Translations under genes and position numbers: made by a program
Source: Hemerocallis citrina
Taxonomy: Eukaryota; Streptophyta; Magnoliopsida; Asparagales; Asphodelaceae
Assembly (NCBI GenBank): GCA_017893485.1
Contig: CM030366.1
Span: 184,805,947 to 184,869,946, forward strand
Direction of reading: 5' to 3'
DNA: 64,000 nucleotides
Shown here: positions 21,894 through 32,439 of the stretch, piece after piece
Numbering within the stretch: position 1 is the stretch's first letter
Layout of the letters: each line of letters opens with the position of its first letter
Notes under the pieces: model-generated
Seen by the model: the letters and a program-made list of their open reading frames with translations, nothing else
Told to the model about the DNA's origin: nothing
The model's database searches: none

Positions 21894-23562
21894 TGATGAA
21901 CACAAGAATATTCACATTTAGGAGCAATAATCTTATTATAAATGCACATTTAAAAGCTCTATATGTGGTATTTAACTCTTATTTTCTCTTTTCAATAGGA
22001 AACAGCCGATAACAGCAAACAAAGCAGATTCCAGACCAATACAGACTACAGCAGAGATCAGTCGACTGATTCCTCAGCCAGTCGACCGGACAGAGAGTTT
22101 GCTAAACCTCGGCATAGTCGACTTCCCCAAACACCAGTCGACTTGACCGAGAAATCGTGAAGCCACAGATGTCTCAGTACCAGTCGACTTTCATCCAAGG
22201 TAGTCGACTGGTATACGGCGGAGTGAAAGGATAAGATGTAGCCGAATCTAAATCTAAATCTATCCAAACCCAAGCTATATGTGAATAATAACTTCTCCAA
22301 CGAATCAAAGCTAGAGACAGGGGATTGGCAAAAGCACGTGGTGAGCAGATAAGGAATAAAAGAAGAAAAGAGAAAGATATAAATTGCCGATCAAAGAAGG
22401 AAAGAAATAATAAAAAGAGAGGGACCTTCCTGAAAAAGGAGAAACCCTAATTCCTCAGCCGTGTTCTATAAATACCAACCAAGAAGCATGAATGGGGGGG
22501 CTCTTCTTCTTTCACGTTCCTAATCACCGAATCACAAGTTTCAGAGTCATCAACAAGAAGCACTTTTATCAGCATCGAGGAAGGAGAGAGGAGATCAAGT
22601 ATTCGAAGGCAGCCGACTGTGTGACAGCCAGTCGACCTCATTGCCGGACTTCATTAGTTTATTTCTTCTCCTTCTATTCTTTTATGTTGATCATGTATTT
22701 GAACTCGTTGATTAATAAAAGTATTATTATGTGGAACTAATTTCATAGTTGGGTAGATTGAAGCCGTAGTTATGTAGTACTATGTTCTTCTGAATTCTTC
22801 TATTTTACTTATTGATTGAATCTGGTTGAATTGATATAGGTTTGTGATAACCAAACTTGTTCTCGAAGTCTGAGAGCAGTCGACTGAGGTGAGAGCTAGT
22901 CGACTGACGTACAGAACTTGAGATTTCAAGTTTGTGTTACCATCTATCTGAATCTGTTATATGAGCATATTGAGACGACCCGAATCTCGTGTTCATAACT
23001 TGTAACAAGAGAATCTTTAGGGGTTCTTGGTTCAATCAACTTAAGGGATCTAGATCTGATACCAATTTCTAGAACCTTGAGTGTTTGTTCGTTTCCACTG
23101 ATCTTATGTTTTCTTTGAGTACAACTTAGTAGATACCATGCTAAACACTTAATGAAAGAAACGAATTAGAGTAGATACCATGCCTAATTCTTGGCGTAGG
23201 GAAACAATACTTTAAGGAGTAGATACCATGCCCTTGAAGGGAACAAACATGAGTAATAAGAAGAAGTTCAGAAGGTGACTTAGCATTACTAACTATTGGT
23301 GGAGATCTAAACCCAACTACTTCATAAATATTTGTGATTCAACACCTCTTAATTTAGTTTTAATCCTTTAATTCCTTTTAGACTTTTAAAACAACTTTTT
23401 ATGATTCTTAGTCTTTTTATTGATTAGTAAGTTAAAGTCTACAATCTCTGTGGGATCGACCCTTGCTATTGCTACGCTTCTATAAACGATTCGTGCACTT
23501 GCGAGATTTTTAATTTGTGTCTAGTTTTATCTATTTATTTAGATCATCTAGATTGCACAACA
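21894..23562 (+). repeat. 5' LTR of the Athila-like element (1669 bp)
   Basis: A TATAAATA box at about 22467-22474 could be the promoter. Nine GTCGAC hexamers occur, mostly as AGTCGACT (22061, 22081, 22117, 22137, 22183, 22203, 22631, 22879, 22899). Three copies of AGTAGATACCATGC lie near 23130, 23171 and 23220. The conserved end GGGATCGACCCTTGC...CACAACA closes the LTR. Confidence 0.95.
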
Positions 23563-23568
23563 AGTTTT

Positions 23569-23586
23569 TGGCGCCGTTGCCGGGGA
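23569..23586 (+). promoter_or_regulatory. Primer-binding site, tRNA-Asp type
   Basis: TGGCGCCGTTGCCGGGGA lies six bases after the LTR end. It is the reverse complement of the 3' terminus of plant tRNA-Asp(GTC), including CCA, and is the primer site usual for Athila elements. All 18 positions fit. Confidence 0.9.
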
Positions 23587-23687
23587 TTGTCTAGTATTTT
23601 AACTTACAGATCAGTAGGAAGTTTTTATTTTCTTTCTTTTAATTTATTTAATCAGTATTTTTCTTTTAGGATACAGGATTTTGGTGG

Positions 23688-26600
23688 ATGCACGGAAGGA
23701 GATCACTTCGTCCAGAGCTACTACCTATTGACGCAGAAACAGAACGCACTTTGCACAGACTAGGTAAACTGTTTGCAGCGCACCAGTCGACTGTCCACAC
23801 GAACCAGTCGACTGTCCAGAGACCCAGTTCACATACAGCAATGGCTGAGGAAATGCCAAATCGAGTGCCAATGCAGGACAAGTTCATGCCTAAGAACATC
23901 GAGCAACCTTCCTGCATTGCATATCAACCTAATGTCACAGGGAACATGCATCTATCTCCTCAGTTACTCAGTATGGTTCCCCACTTTAGTGGCAGACCAG
24001 ATGAAGAGCCTCATCTCCATTTACAAGACTTTTTGGATCTTTGCAGGACACAAAGCGTCCTAGGGCTCACCCCTGAACAAATCAGGTTAATTTTGTTTCC
24101 TTTTTCCTTAAAACTTAATGCTAAACTAAGGTATAATTCTTTGGAACCAGGATCAATCAACTCATGGGAGCAATTGGCGACAAAGTTCTTAAAAGAATTC
24201 TTTCCAGCCCAAAAGACCAAACAGCTGAAAAGGGAGATTCAACTCTTCCAACAAAAGGATGGAGATTTATTTTTCGAAGCATGGAAGGATTTCAAGAACA
24301 AACTTCTCAAGTGTCCTACGCACAACATGCCTAAAGATGATCAGGTACAAGCTTTTTATGAAGGGTTAAATGATACTAACAAGGCAATTGTGGATTCAAC
24401 TTGCAACGGGATCTTAATGAGGAAAAGCGGTGAAGAGGCCATTGAACTATTTGAAGAACTCAGCGAGAATTCACAACAATTCTCAACAAGGAGGGGCCCT
24501 TCGAAAAAACAGGGAGTTTACGAAATCTCTAATAACAATAACATTCAATTGGAAATGGTAAACATGAATAAAAAAATTGATATGCTTGTTAATGCAATGT
24601 CGATGATGGGTGGAGTTAAAAATCAAACAAATGAAATTTGTGCAATTTGTTCTCATGTAGATCATACCACTGATACATGTCCCATGTCTTCTTTCACAGA
24701 TCAGGAGCATGCACACTATGTAGGTCGAGGAGTGTTTCCACAAAAGAATAATCCCTTCTCAAACACATACAACCCAGGATGGAGGAACCATCCAAACTTC
24801 TCCTGGAGCAATAATCAAAATAATCAAGGGACTCAATTCACACAAGGACATGCACGGAACTTCCAAATGGGAAGTGGGATTGATAGGCCAGTTCAAGAAC
24901 AGAAGAAGTTGGATTTTGAATCCACCGTTCTTCAATTGCTCCAACAACAACATCAAACAAGCAACCAACAAGGGCAAGTAATTCAGAAGTTGGAAACACA
25001 GATTGGCCAAATTGCTAAAGAATTAAGCGAACGAAAGGCAGGGGAACTTCCTTCACAAACCATACCAAACCCTGGAGGTCAAGAACAGCTCAAATCAGTA
25101 ACAACTCTCAGAAGTGGTAAGACAATTGACAACAAGGTTGGAACACACACCGAAGAAACAGAAGAACAACCATCAAAAGTTTTGGGTTCCAACAAGGTAA
25201 GTGAAAAAGAAAGAACAATTCTGCCACCATTCCCTCAAAGGTTAGTCAAGCAAAAGAAAGAACAACATTTATTTGACATCTTTGAAACTCTCAGAAAGGT
25301 AGAAATTAATATCCCCCTACTTGATGCTATTAAACAAATTCCCTCTTATGCTAAATTCTTGAAAGAATGTTGCACTCACAAAAGAACATTTCAGATTAGG
25401 GAGGATGTGGCTTTGACAGAGGAAGTGAGCGCTGTCTTATTAAGAAAATTACCTCCTAAATTAAAAGACCCAGGTAGTTTTACCATTCCTTGCAGGATTG
25501 GCGAGCACTTCTTTGAGAAAGCACTACTAGACTTGGGGGCAAGCATCAATCTTCTCCCATACACCGTCTATGAAAAGCTAGGATTGGGGGAACTCCAACC
25601 AACATCCATCACATTGCAGTTGGCGGATCGCAGTATCAAAAGACCTAGAGGTATTTTGGAAGATGTCCTAGTTCAGGTAAACGATTTCATTTTGCCTGCT
25701 GATTTTGTTGTGTTAGACATGGAGGACTCTTCAATGCCATCTTCTCTACCAATCATCTTAGGTAGGCCCTTTATGAGTACTGCTGATATAAAAATTTGTG
25801 TTAAAAAGGGTACTATAAGCATGAAAATAAACGGAGAGAAAGTGGAATTCAAAATGTTTGATACACTGAAATTACCACATGATGATCATGAATGCTATAA
25901 TGTTGATGTGGTGCAAGATATTGTTGATCAAACATTTCAGGTACATAGTGTTGAACCACTACAAGCCACAATTACACAATCTCTCACTTTATCTAATGTT
26001 GAACAGGAGTATGATGACTGGGGGATTGCAGAGACAGTACATCACCTTGAAACTCCAAAGTCATACTCAGGTAAGTCTGCACCTGTGTATGAAAAATTGG
26101 TAACTGATGACATTTTTGTTTCTGCAGATAAGTCGATCGGTGGACTGGACAAGTCGACTGGTGGATCAGACAAGTCGACTGATGGACAGGATGAGTCGAC
26201 TGCACCGAGACTTCCAGACATAGAGCTTAGGCAGTTGCCCGACCATTTGAAGCATGCATATTTGGGTAAGAACCAGACGCTACCAGTAATAATTGCTGCA
26301 AACTTGAGTGCACAGGAAGAAGATAAGCTACTGAGGGTACTACGAGAACACAATAGTGCAATAGGATGGACCATTGCAGATATCAAGGGAATAAGTCCAT
26401 CCAAATGCATGCATAGAATACTCCTTGAAAACAACACAAAACCAAGCAGGGAGGCACAGAGAAGGCTGAACCCACACATGAAGGAAGTAGTAAGAGCAGA
26501 GATTTTGAAGCTACTAGATGTTGGTATCATTTACCCTATCTCAGATAGCAAATGGGTGAGTCCTATACATGTAGTGCCTAAGAAAAGTGGAGTCACAGTG

Positions 26601-28208
26601 GTGACAAATGAAGAAAATGAACTTATCCCGACAAGAGTGACCACAGGATGGAGGGTTTGCATTGATTACAGAAAATTGAATAACGAAACCAGGAAAGATC
26701 ACTTCCCTCTTCCTTTTATTGATCAAATGTTAGAAAGATTAGCAGGATATAGTCATTATTGTTTTTTAGATGGTTATAGTGGCTATAATCAAATTGCTAT
26801 TGCTCCAGAAGATCAAGAAAAAACCACGTTTACATGTCCTTTTGGTACTTTTGCATACAGGAGGATGCCCTTTGGATTGTGCAATGCACCAGCAACATTT
26901 CAAAGATGCATGATGAGTATATTTTCAGACATGGTGGAAAGGTTCATCGAGGTATTTATGGATGATTTTAGTATTTTTGGATCTTGTTTTGATGAATGCC
27001 TTAACCATTTGCAGCTTGTGCTTAAAAGATGTGAAGAATGCAATTTAGTGCTGAATTGGAAAAAGTGCCATTTCATGGTACAACAAGGTGTTGTCTTGGG
27101 ACACGTGGTGTCAAAAAGAGGCATAGAGGTAGACAAAGCAAAAATCGATATAATATCAAAACTACCCCCTCCCACTACAGTTAAGGGTGTTAGGAGTTTT
27201 CTAGGACATGCAGGGTTCTATAGAAGATTTATAAAAGATTTCTCAAAAATCTCCAAACCCCTTTGTGATTTGTTGGCTAAGGATGTTGAGTTTGTATGGA
27301 CAGAAGAATGCACAAATGCTTTTAATACATTGAAAAATCTTCTCATTTCTGCACCTATTGTCATGGCACCAGATTGGAGCCATCCTTTCGAGCTCATGTG
27401 TGATGCAAGTGATTATGCTTTAGGGGCTGTTTTAGGTCAAAGAATCAATAAGAAACCCCATGTTATTTACTATGCTTCTCGAACTTTAAACGATGCACAG
27501 CTAAATTATTCTACTACTGAAAAAGAAATGTTAGCTGTTATTTTTGCTGTAGAGAAGTTTAGATCATATTTGATTGGTTCTAAAGTTATTGTTTTCACTG
27601 ACCATGCTGCTTTGAGATATTTATTTGCGAAAAAAGATGCTAAGCCTAGGTTGATCAGATGGGTGCTGTTGCTTCAAGAATTCGATCTTGAGATTAGAGA
27701 TAAAAAAGGAAGCGACAATGTTGTTGCAGATCACATGTCCAGGCTACTGCAGGAGGAAGAAAGAATTGTGCTGCCACTTAATGAAAATTTCCCAGATGAA
27801 CATCTATTTGAAATAAACATATCCTCGGGACAGTCGACTGGTAACAGGACCAGTCGACTGGTATCTTACTGTTTAAATTTTCCATGGTTTGCAGATATTG
27901 TAAATTATCTAACCGCTCATGTTTTCCCTGCAGGTATGACAAGTCAGGAAAAAAAGAGACTGGTGGCTATGTGCAGGCACTATTATTGGGATGATCCTTA
28001 TTTGTTCAAATTTTGCCCTGATCAAATTATAAGAAGATGTGTGGCAGAAGCAGAGCAAATGAGTATTCTACAACATTGCCACCAATATGCATGTGGAGGA
28101 CATTTTGGACCAAAAAGAACAGCACTCAAGGTATTACAATCTGGATTTTATTGGCCTAAAGTATTCAAAGATGCTTTTTCTTTTTGCAGGACTTGTGACA
28201 AATGTTAA
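23688..28208 (+). CDS. Athila-like Gag-Pol polyprotein, ending in the integrase zinc finger at a nonsense codon
   Basis: This 1506-residue frame starts at ATG 23688, about 100 bp after the primer site. Order of parts: Gag capsid-like domain (about residues 95-270), CCHC knuckle CAICSHVDHTTDTC (about 318-331), aspartic protease with DLGAS (Asp about 615), RT with SKWVSPIHVVPKK, DGYSGYNQI and FMDD (Asp about 1092-1093), RNase H with CDASDYALGAVL (Asp about 1239), and the integrase HHCC zinc finger ending FCRTCDKC. TAA at 28206-28208 then stops it. The same frame stays open beyond the stop. Ser-Thr-rich linkers encoded by AGTCGACTG words occur at about residues 33-41, 822-838 and 1382-1391. Ser-Thr linkers apart, it looks well preserved. 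Confidence 0.92.
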   Translation: MHGRRSLRPELLPIDAETERTLHRLGKLFAAHQSTVHTNQSTVQRPSSHTAMAEEMPNRVPMQDKFMPKNIEQPSCIAYQPNVTGNMHLSPQLLSMVPHFSGRPDEEPHLHLQDFLDLCRTQSVLGLTPEQIRLILFPFSLKLNAKLRYNSLEPGSINSWEQLATKFLKEFFPAQKTKQLKREIQLFQQKDGDLFFEAWKDFKNKLLKCPTHNMPKDDQVQAFYEGLNDTNKAIVDSTCNGILMRKSGEEAIELFEELSENSQQFSTRRGPSKKQGVYEISNNNNIQLEMVNMNKKIDMLVNAMSMMGGVKNQTNEICAICSHVDHTTDTCPMSSFTDQEHAHYVGRGVFPQKNNPFSNTYNPGWRNHPNFSWSNNQNNQGTQFTQGHARNFQMGSGIDRPVQEQKKLDFESTVLQLLQQQHQTSNQQGQVIQKLETQIGQIAKELSERKAGELPSQTIPNPGGQEQLKSVTTLRSGKTIDNKVGTHTEETEEQPSKVLGSNKVSEKERTILPPFPQRLVKQKKEQHLFDIFETLRKVEINIPLLDAIKQIPSYAKFLKECCTHKRTFQIREDVALTEEVSAVLLRKLPPKLKDPGSFTIPCRIGEHFFEKALLDLGASINLLPYTVYEKLGLGELQPTSITLQLADRSIKRPRGILEDVLVQVNDFILPADFVVLDMEDSSMPSSLPIILGRPFMSTADIKICVKKGTISMKINGEKVEFKMFDTLKLPHDDHECYNVDVVQDIVDQTFQVHSVEPLQATITQSLTLSNVEQEYDDWGIAETVHHLETPKSYSGKSAPVYEKLVTDDIFVSADKSIGGLDKSTGGSDKSTDGQDESTAPRLPDIELRQLPDHLKHAYLGKNQTLPVIIAANLSAQEEDKLLRVLREHNSAIGWTIADIKGISPSKCMHRILLENNTKPSREAQRRLNPHMKEVVRAEILKLLDVGIIYPISDSKWVSPIHVVPKKSGVTVVTNEENELIPTRVTTGWRVCIDYRKLNNETRKDHFPLPFIDQMLERLAGYSHYCFLDGYSGYNQIAIAPEDQEKTTFTCPFGTFAYRRMPFGLCNAPATFQRCMMSIFSDMVERFIEVFMDDFSIFGSCFDECLNHLQLVLKRCEECNLVLNWKKCHFMVQQGVVLGHVVSKRGIEVDKAKIDIISKLPPPTTVKGVRSFLGHAGFYRRFIKDFSKISKPLCDLLAKDVEFVWTEECTNAFNTLKNLLISAPIVMAPDWSHPFELMCDASDYALGAVLGQRINKKPHVIYYASRTLNDAQLNYSTTEKEMLAVIFAVEKFRSYLIGSKVIVFTDHAALRYLFAKKDAKPRLIRWVLLLQEFDLEIRDKKGSDNVVADHMSRLLQEEERIVLPLNENFPDEHLFEINISSGQSTGNRTSRLVSYCLNFPWFADIVNYLTAHVFPAGMTSQEKKRLVAMCRHYYWDDPYLFKFCPDQIIRRCVAEAEQMSILQHCHQYACGGHFGPKRTALKVLQSGFYWPKVFKDAFSFCRTCDKC

Positions 28209-29180
28209 AGGACAGGTAACATCTCTTCTAGAAATCAAATGCCACTGCAAAACATCCAAGTGATCGAGCTTTTTGACGTTTGGGGGATCGACTTCATGGG
28301 TCCTTTTCCTAACTCATTTGGTTATTTATATATTCTTGTGGGTGTGGATTATGTGTCTAAATGGGTCGAGGCTGTCCCCTCAAAAACTAATGATCACAAA
28401 GTTGTTGTCAAGTTTTTGCAGGAGAACATTTTCACTAGGTTTGGTACACCACGAGCAATAATTAGTGATGGAGGGAGCCACTTCAATAACTTTCCATTTG
28501 CTTCTTTGATGAAGAAATATGGTATCACACATAAAGTGGGCACCCCATATCATCCTCAAACTAGTGGACAAGTGGAGATCAGCAATAGGGAAATCAAGAG
28601 CATTTTGGAAAAGACAGTCAACACAAGGAGAAAGGATTGGTCGTTGTGCTTGAACGATGCATTATGGGCCTATCGAACGGCTTACAAAACACCCATCGGC
28701 ATGTCACCATACCGTTTGGTTTTTGGAAAAGCTTGTCATTTGCCAGTAGAGTTGGAGCACAAAGCTTATTGGGCTATTAAAAGGTTCAATTTTGATATGA
28801 AACAAGCAGGTGACAAAAGAAGGTTGCAACTGAATGAGCTTGAAGAGTTGAGGCACGACGCATACGAAAATGCAAAATTATACAAGGAAAGGACCAAGTT
28901 GTACCATGACAAACAGCTAGCAAGGAAGAAGTTTTATGAAGGACAGAAGGTATTGATATACAACTCAAGATTGAGACTTTTTCCAGGCAAGCTTATGTCA
29001 CGATGGTATGGGCCATACATTGTCACAAGAGTCTTTCCACATGGTGCATTGGAGGTTCATAGCCAAGAAAAGAATCAAACATTTAAGGTGAACGGGCATA
29101 GAGCGAAGCCATACATAGAGATGAGTCTAGAACCGCAAGAGGAAGATGTGAATCTTCAAACCATTCAATACATCGCATGA
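28209..29180 (+). pseudogene. Integrase catalytic core and C-terminus, downstream of the nonsense codon
   Basis: The frame continues in register after the TAA. It holds the integrase core: Asp in GIDFMGPF (about 28290), Asp in IISDGGSHF (about 28467) and Glu in [11 protein letters not shown] (about 28575), a DD35E spacing. A C-terminal part follows with [18 protein letters not shown] and [11 protein letters not shown]. The core is complete and ends at a natural stop. It has its own internal ATG at 28239 but no sign of separate expression. The break is a single-base event (a C-to-T change would turn CAA into TAA), so this copy makes no full integrase unless the stop is read through. Confidence 0.88.
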
Positions 29181-29829
29181 ACTCATCATGTCTAGCTGAA
29201 GACAGGAAACACAGCGCTTATTGGGAGGCAACCCAATTTTTCAGGGGAGTATTTACACTTTCCCTCTATTTTCTTTCATTTTATCTTTTATTTTCAGTCT
29301 CTCCTTACTAGATGTGACACATGCCTATTTTTAAATTTTCTTTCGAACATTGAGGACAATGTTCCATCTATGTTTGGGGGTATTAGGGTTATTTTATAGA
29401 GTCTTTTGAATTTTTTTAGGATAAACAATTTCTTATAAAGTAAGAAGAAGGATACTTATTTACTTTAGGATTGTTGAGTCCCATATTTCCCTACAAAGTT
29501 ATATAAGTCATGCGATTATACATAATAAACAAATGTGATACCTTTTTCTGGTGATTATTCTCTTTAAATCTAGTCCTAAATTGAGTTTAAGTAAATAGAG
29601 TGATAAAATATATATATATATATTTGAATAAAGTCAATCTACTCCAATGTTTTGAGTGCTTAGTAACTAGGGGTATTCATCACCAATGTTTACCTTTACG
29701 TCAAACGGCAACTTGAAATATGAGTATGCAAAGCACTTTAGAGTTTGTGACTTGCTGAGTAACCGGGTGGATTCATCACCAATGTTTCGCATTCGCGTCA
29801 AAAGGCAAGTGACAGCTTTAGAGAAGAGA

Positions 29830-29868
<39 letters not shown>

Positions 29869-30166
29869 AGTTTGCTACTCGGTTTGTAGTAGAGAAGAGG
29901 AGATAATCACAGATTGAGTAGTCGCATACTATAACTACATTAATTGCATGACAAATATGATTGAGTCTGGGGATTATGACTAAACAATTGCACTAGAGAA
30001 AGTGGGTATGTTTAATTTTACTTTATCTGAAATTGTTTCTAGTTAATATGTTGATGCTCACATAATAAGAACTCTAGGTGATTAAGGCTGTCATTATTAT
30101 AAAGTTACCCTTGTTCATAATTCTAGTTTGCTTGAGGATAAGCAAAAATCTAAGTTTGGGGGTATT
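29181..30166 (+). other. 3' untranslated region of the Athila-like element
   Basis: No ORF of note lies here, so an env-like gene is absent. It holds a (TA)n stretch near 29609-29622, a run of 33 A at 29832-29864 and, just before the LTR, TAAGTTTGGGGGTATT as likely polypurine tract. A similar TATGTTTGGGGGTATT lies at about 29368-29383, an internal near-copy of that tract. Confidence 0.75.
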
Positions 30167-31835
30167 TGATGAACACAAGAATATTCACATTTAGGAGCAA
30201 TAATCTTATTATAAATGCACATTTAAAAGCTCTATATGTGGTATTTAACTCTTATTTTCTCTTTTCAATAGGAAACAACCGATAACAGCAAACAAAGCAG
30301 ATTCCAGACCAATACAGACTACAGCAGAGATCATTCGACTGATTCCTCAGCCAGTCGACCGGACAGAGAGTTTGCTAAACCTCGGCATAGTCGACTTCCC
30401 CAAACACCAGTCGACTTGACCGAGAAATCGTGAAGCCACAGATGTCTCAGTACCAGTCGACTTTCATCCAAGGCAGTCGACTGGTATACGGCGGAGTGAA
30501 AGGATAAGATGCAGCCGAATCTAAATCTAAATCTATCCAAACCCAGGCTATATGTGAATAATAACTTCTCCAACGAATCAAAGCTAGAGACAGGGGATTG
30601 GCAAAAGCACGTGGTGAGCAGATAAGGAATAAAAGAAGAAAAGAGAAAGATATAAATTGCCGATCAAAGAAGGAAAGAAATAATAAAAAGAGAGGGACCT
30701 TCCTGAAAAAGGAGAAACCCTAATTCCTCAGCCGTGTTCTATAAATACCAACCAAGAAGCATGAATGGGGGGGCTCTTCTTCTTTCACGTTCCTAATCAC
30801 CGAATCACAAGTTTCAGAGTCATCAACAAGAAGCACTTTTATCAGCATCGAGGAAGGAGAGAGGAGATCAAGTATTCGAAGGCAGCCAACTGTGTGACAG
30901 CCAGTCGACCTCATTGCCGGACTTCATTAGTTTATTTCTTCTCCTTCTATTCTTTTATGTTGATCATGTATTTGAACTCGTTGATTAATAAAAGTATTAT
31001 TATGTGGAACTAATTTCATAGTTGGGTAGATTGAAGCCGTAGTTATGTAGTACTATGTTCTTCTGAATTCTTCTATTTTACTTATTGATTGAATCTGGTT
31101 GAATTGATATAGGTTTGTGATAACCAAACTTGTTCTCGAAGTCTGAGAGCAGTCGACTGAGGTGAGAGCTAGTCGACTGACGTACAGAACTTGAGATTTC
31201 AAGTTTGTGTTACCATCTATCTGAATCTGTTATATGAGCATATTGAGACGACCCGAATCTCGTGTTCATAACTTGTAACAAGAGAATCTTTAGGGGTTCT
31301 TGGTTCAATCAACTTAAGGGATCTAGATCTGATACCAATTTCTAGAACCTTGAGTGTTTGTTCGTTTCCACTGATCTTATGTTTTCTTTGAGTACAACTT
31401 AGTAGATACCATGCTAAACACTTAATGAAAGAAACGAATTAGAGTAGATACCATGCCTAATTCTTGGCGTAGGGAAACAATACTTTAAGGAGTAGATACC
31501 ATGCCCTTGAAGGGAACAAACATGAGTAATAAGAAGAAGTTCAGAAGGTGACTTAGCATTACTAACTATTGGTGGAGATCTAAACCCAACTACTTCATAA
31601 ATGTTTGTGATTCAACACCTCTTAATTTAGTTTTAATCCTTTAATTCCTTTTAGACTTTTAAAACAACTTTTTATGATTCTTAGTCTTTTTATTGATTAG
31701 TAAGTTAAAGTCTACAATCTCTGTGGGATCGACCCTTGCTATTGCTACGCTTCTATAAACGATTCGTGCACTTGCGAGGTTTTTAATTTGTGTCTAGTTT
31801 TATCTATTTATTTAGATCATCTAGATTGCACAACA
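30167..31835 (+). repeat. 3' LTR of the Athila-like element (1669 bp)
   Basis: Same length as the 5' LTR, with about eight differences, seven of them transitions. It ends CACAACA at 31835, followed by TSD TTTAT and the rest of the outer LTR. One GTCGAC of the 5' LTR (22061) is changed here to TTCGAC. Confidence 0.95.
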
Positions 31836-31840
31836 TTTAT

Positions 31841-32386
31841 CCCGGTGGCGGACCCTCCGACGATCTAGTCAGTCTCTGTGAGAGAGTAGCAATAACTAGG
31901 TGAATTTAAGTGGCAAAAGATTGGTTACCTCTAAAGGTGGGTGAGGGTCTAGTATTTATAGAGAATTCTAACCGGGTTTGGATCCGCTTGGGGGCCAGGT
32001 CTGAACCCGAAAGCCCATGGGCCTGACGTGGCAGTACTAGGAGTGGTATAGGGCTAACGTGGCAAAGCCCTTGGTGGTATTTGGAGCTGACATGGCAGAT
32101 CATGGGGCTCCTGTGCTTCCGGGAGGATCTGGTGGCCCAGGCTATGCCAGGTCATCCTCATTCTGAACCAGGAGGGGCGGACGGCCCGGAGGGCTGTTGT
32201 GGATCGGAGGCCGAGGGCCATCGTCTCTCATCGGACACGAGAAGGCCAGTTCTGTGGGGGTGAACTGTAGGTTTGGCACCGATCCTGTGGCGGCTCGAAG
32301 CCGAACTAGGCTGCTGTTTCTTCCCTTTTTGTGTGAGAGTTGTATTAGGCCCTGGTTGGGCCCCAAGCCATTTTTACTCCACCACA
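31841..32386 (-). repeat. Main part of the outer 3' LTR (546 bp)
   Basis: It continues from the Athila-like insertion site and ends CCACCACA at 32386, next to a purine tract on the minus strand. Compared with 40741-41318 it lacks 32 bp at about 32033 and has about seven substitutions. It includes a minus-strand TATAAATA near 31953-31960. Confidence 0.9.
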
Positions 32387-32439
32387 CAAGCCCCCCACTC
32401 CTGCGGGGGTGCGGGAGCTAGCCGTGGAGGAGTGTTTTC

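Larger units (their letters stand above)
21894..31835 (+). mobile_element. Athila-like Ty3/gypsy retrotransposon, 9,942 bp, nested
   Basis: Both LTRs are 1669 bp (21894-23562, 30167-31835), TG..CA, with about eight differences between them. TSDs TTTAT flank it at 21889-21893 and 31836-31840. A primer-binding site complementary to the 3' end of plant tRNA-Asp lies at 23569-23586. One long gag-pol frame covers 23688-29180, interrupted once by a stop at 28206. A G-rich tract (TAAGTTTGGGGGTATT) precedes the 3' LTR. Long LTRs, the tRNA-Asp primer, protease DLGAS and RT FMDD fit the Athila lineage. No env-like ORF follows pol. Near-identical LTRs mark a recent insertion. Confidence 0.93.

Noticed and set aside
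29686..29889. Frame ending in a Lys run
   Set aside because: Product of the 33-A tract; no other coding signal.
29181..30166. Possible env-like gene of the Athila-like element
   Set aside because: No ORF of useful length or with membrane segments is present between pol and the 3' LTR.
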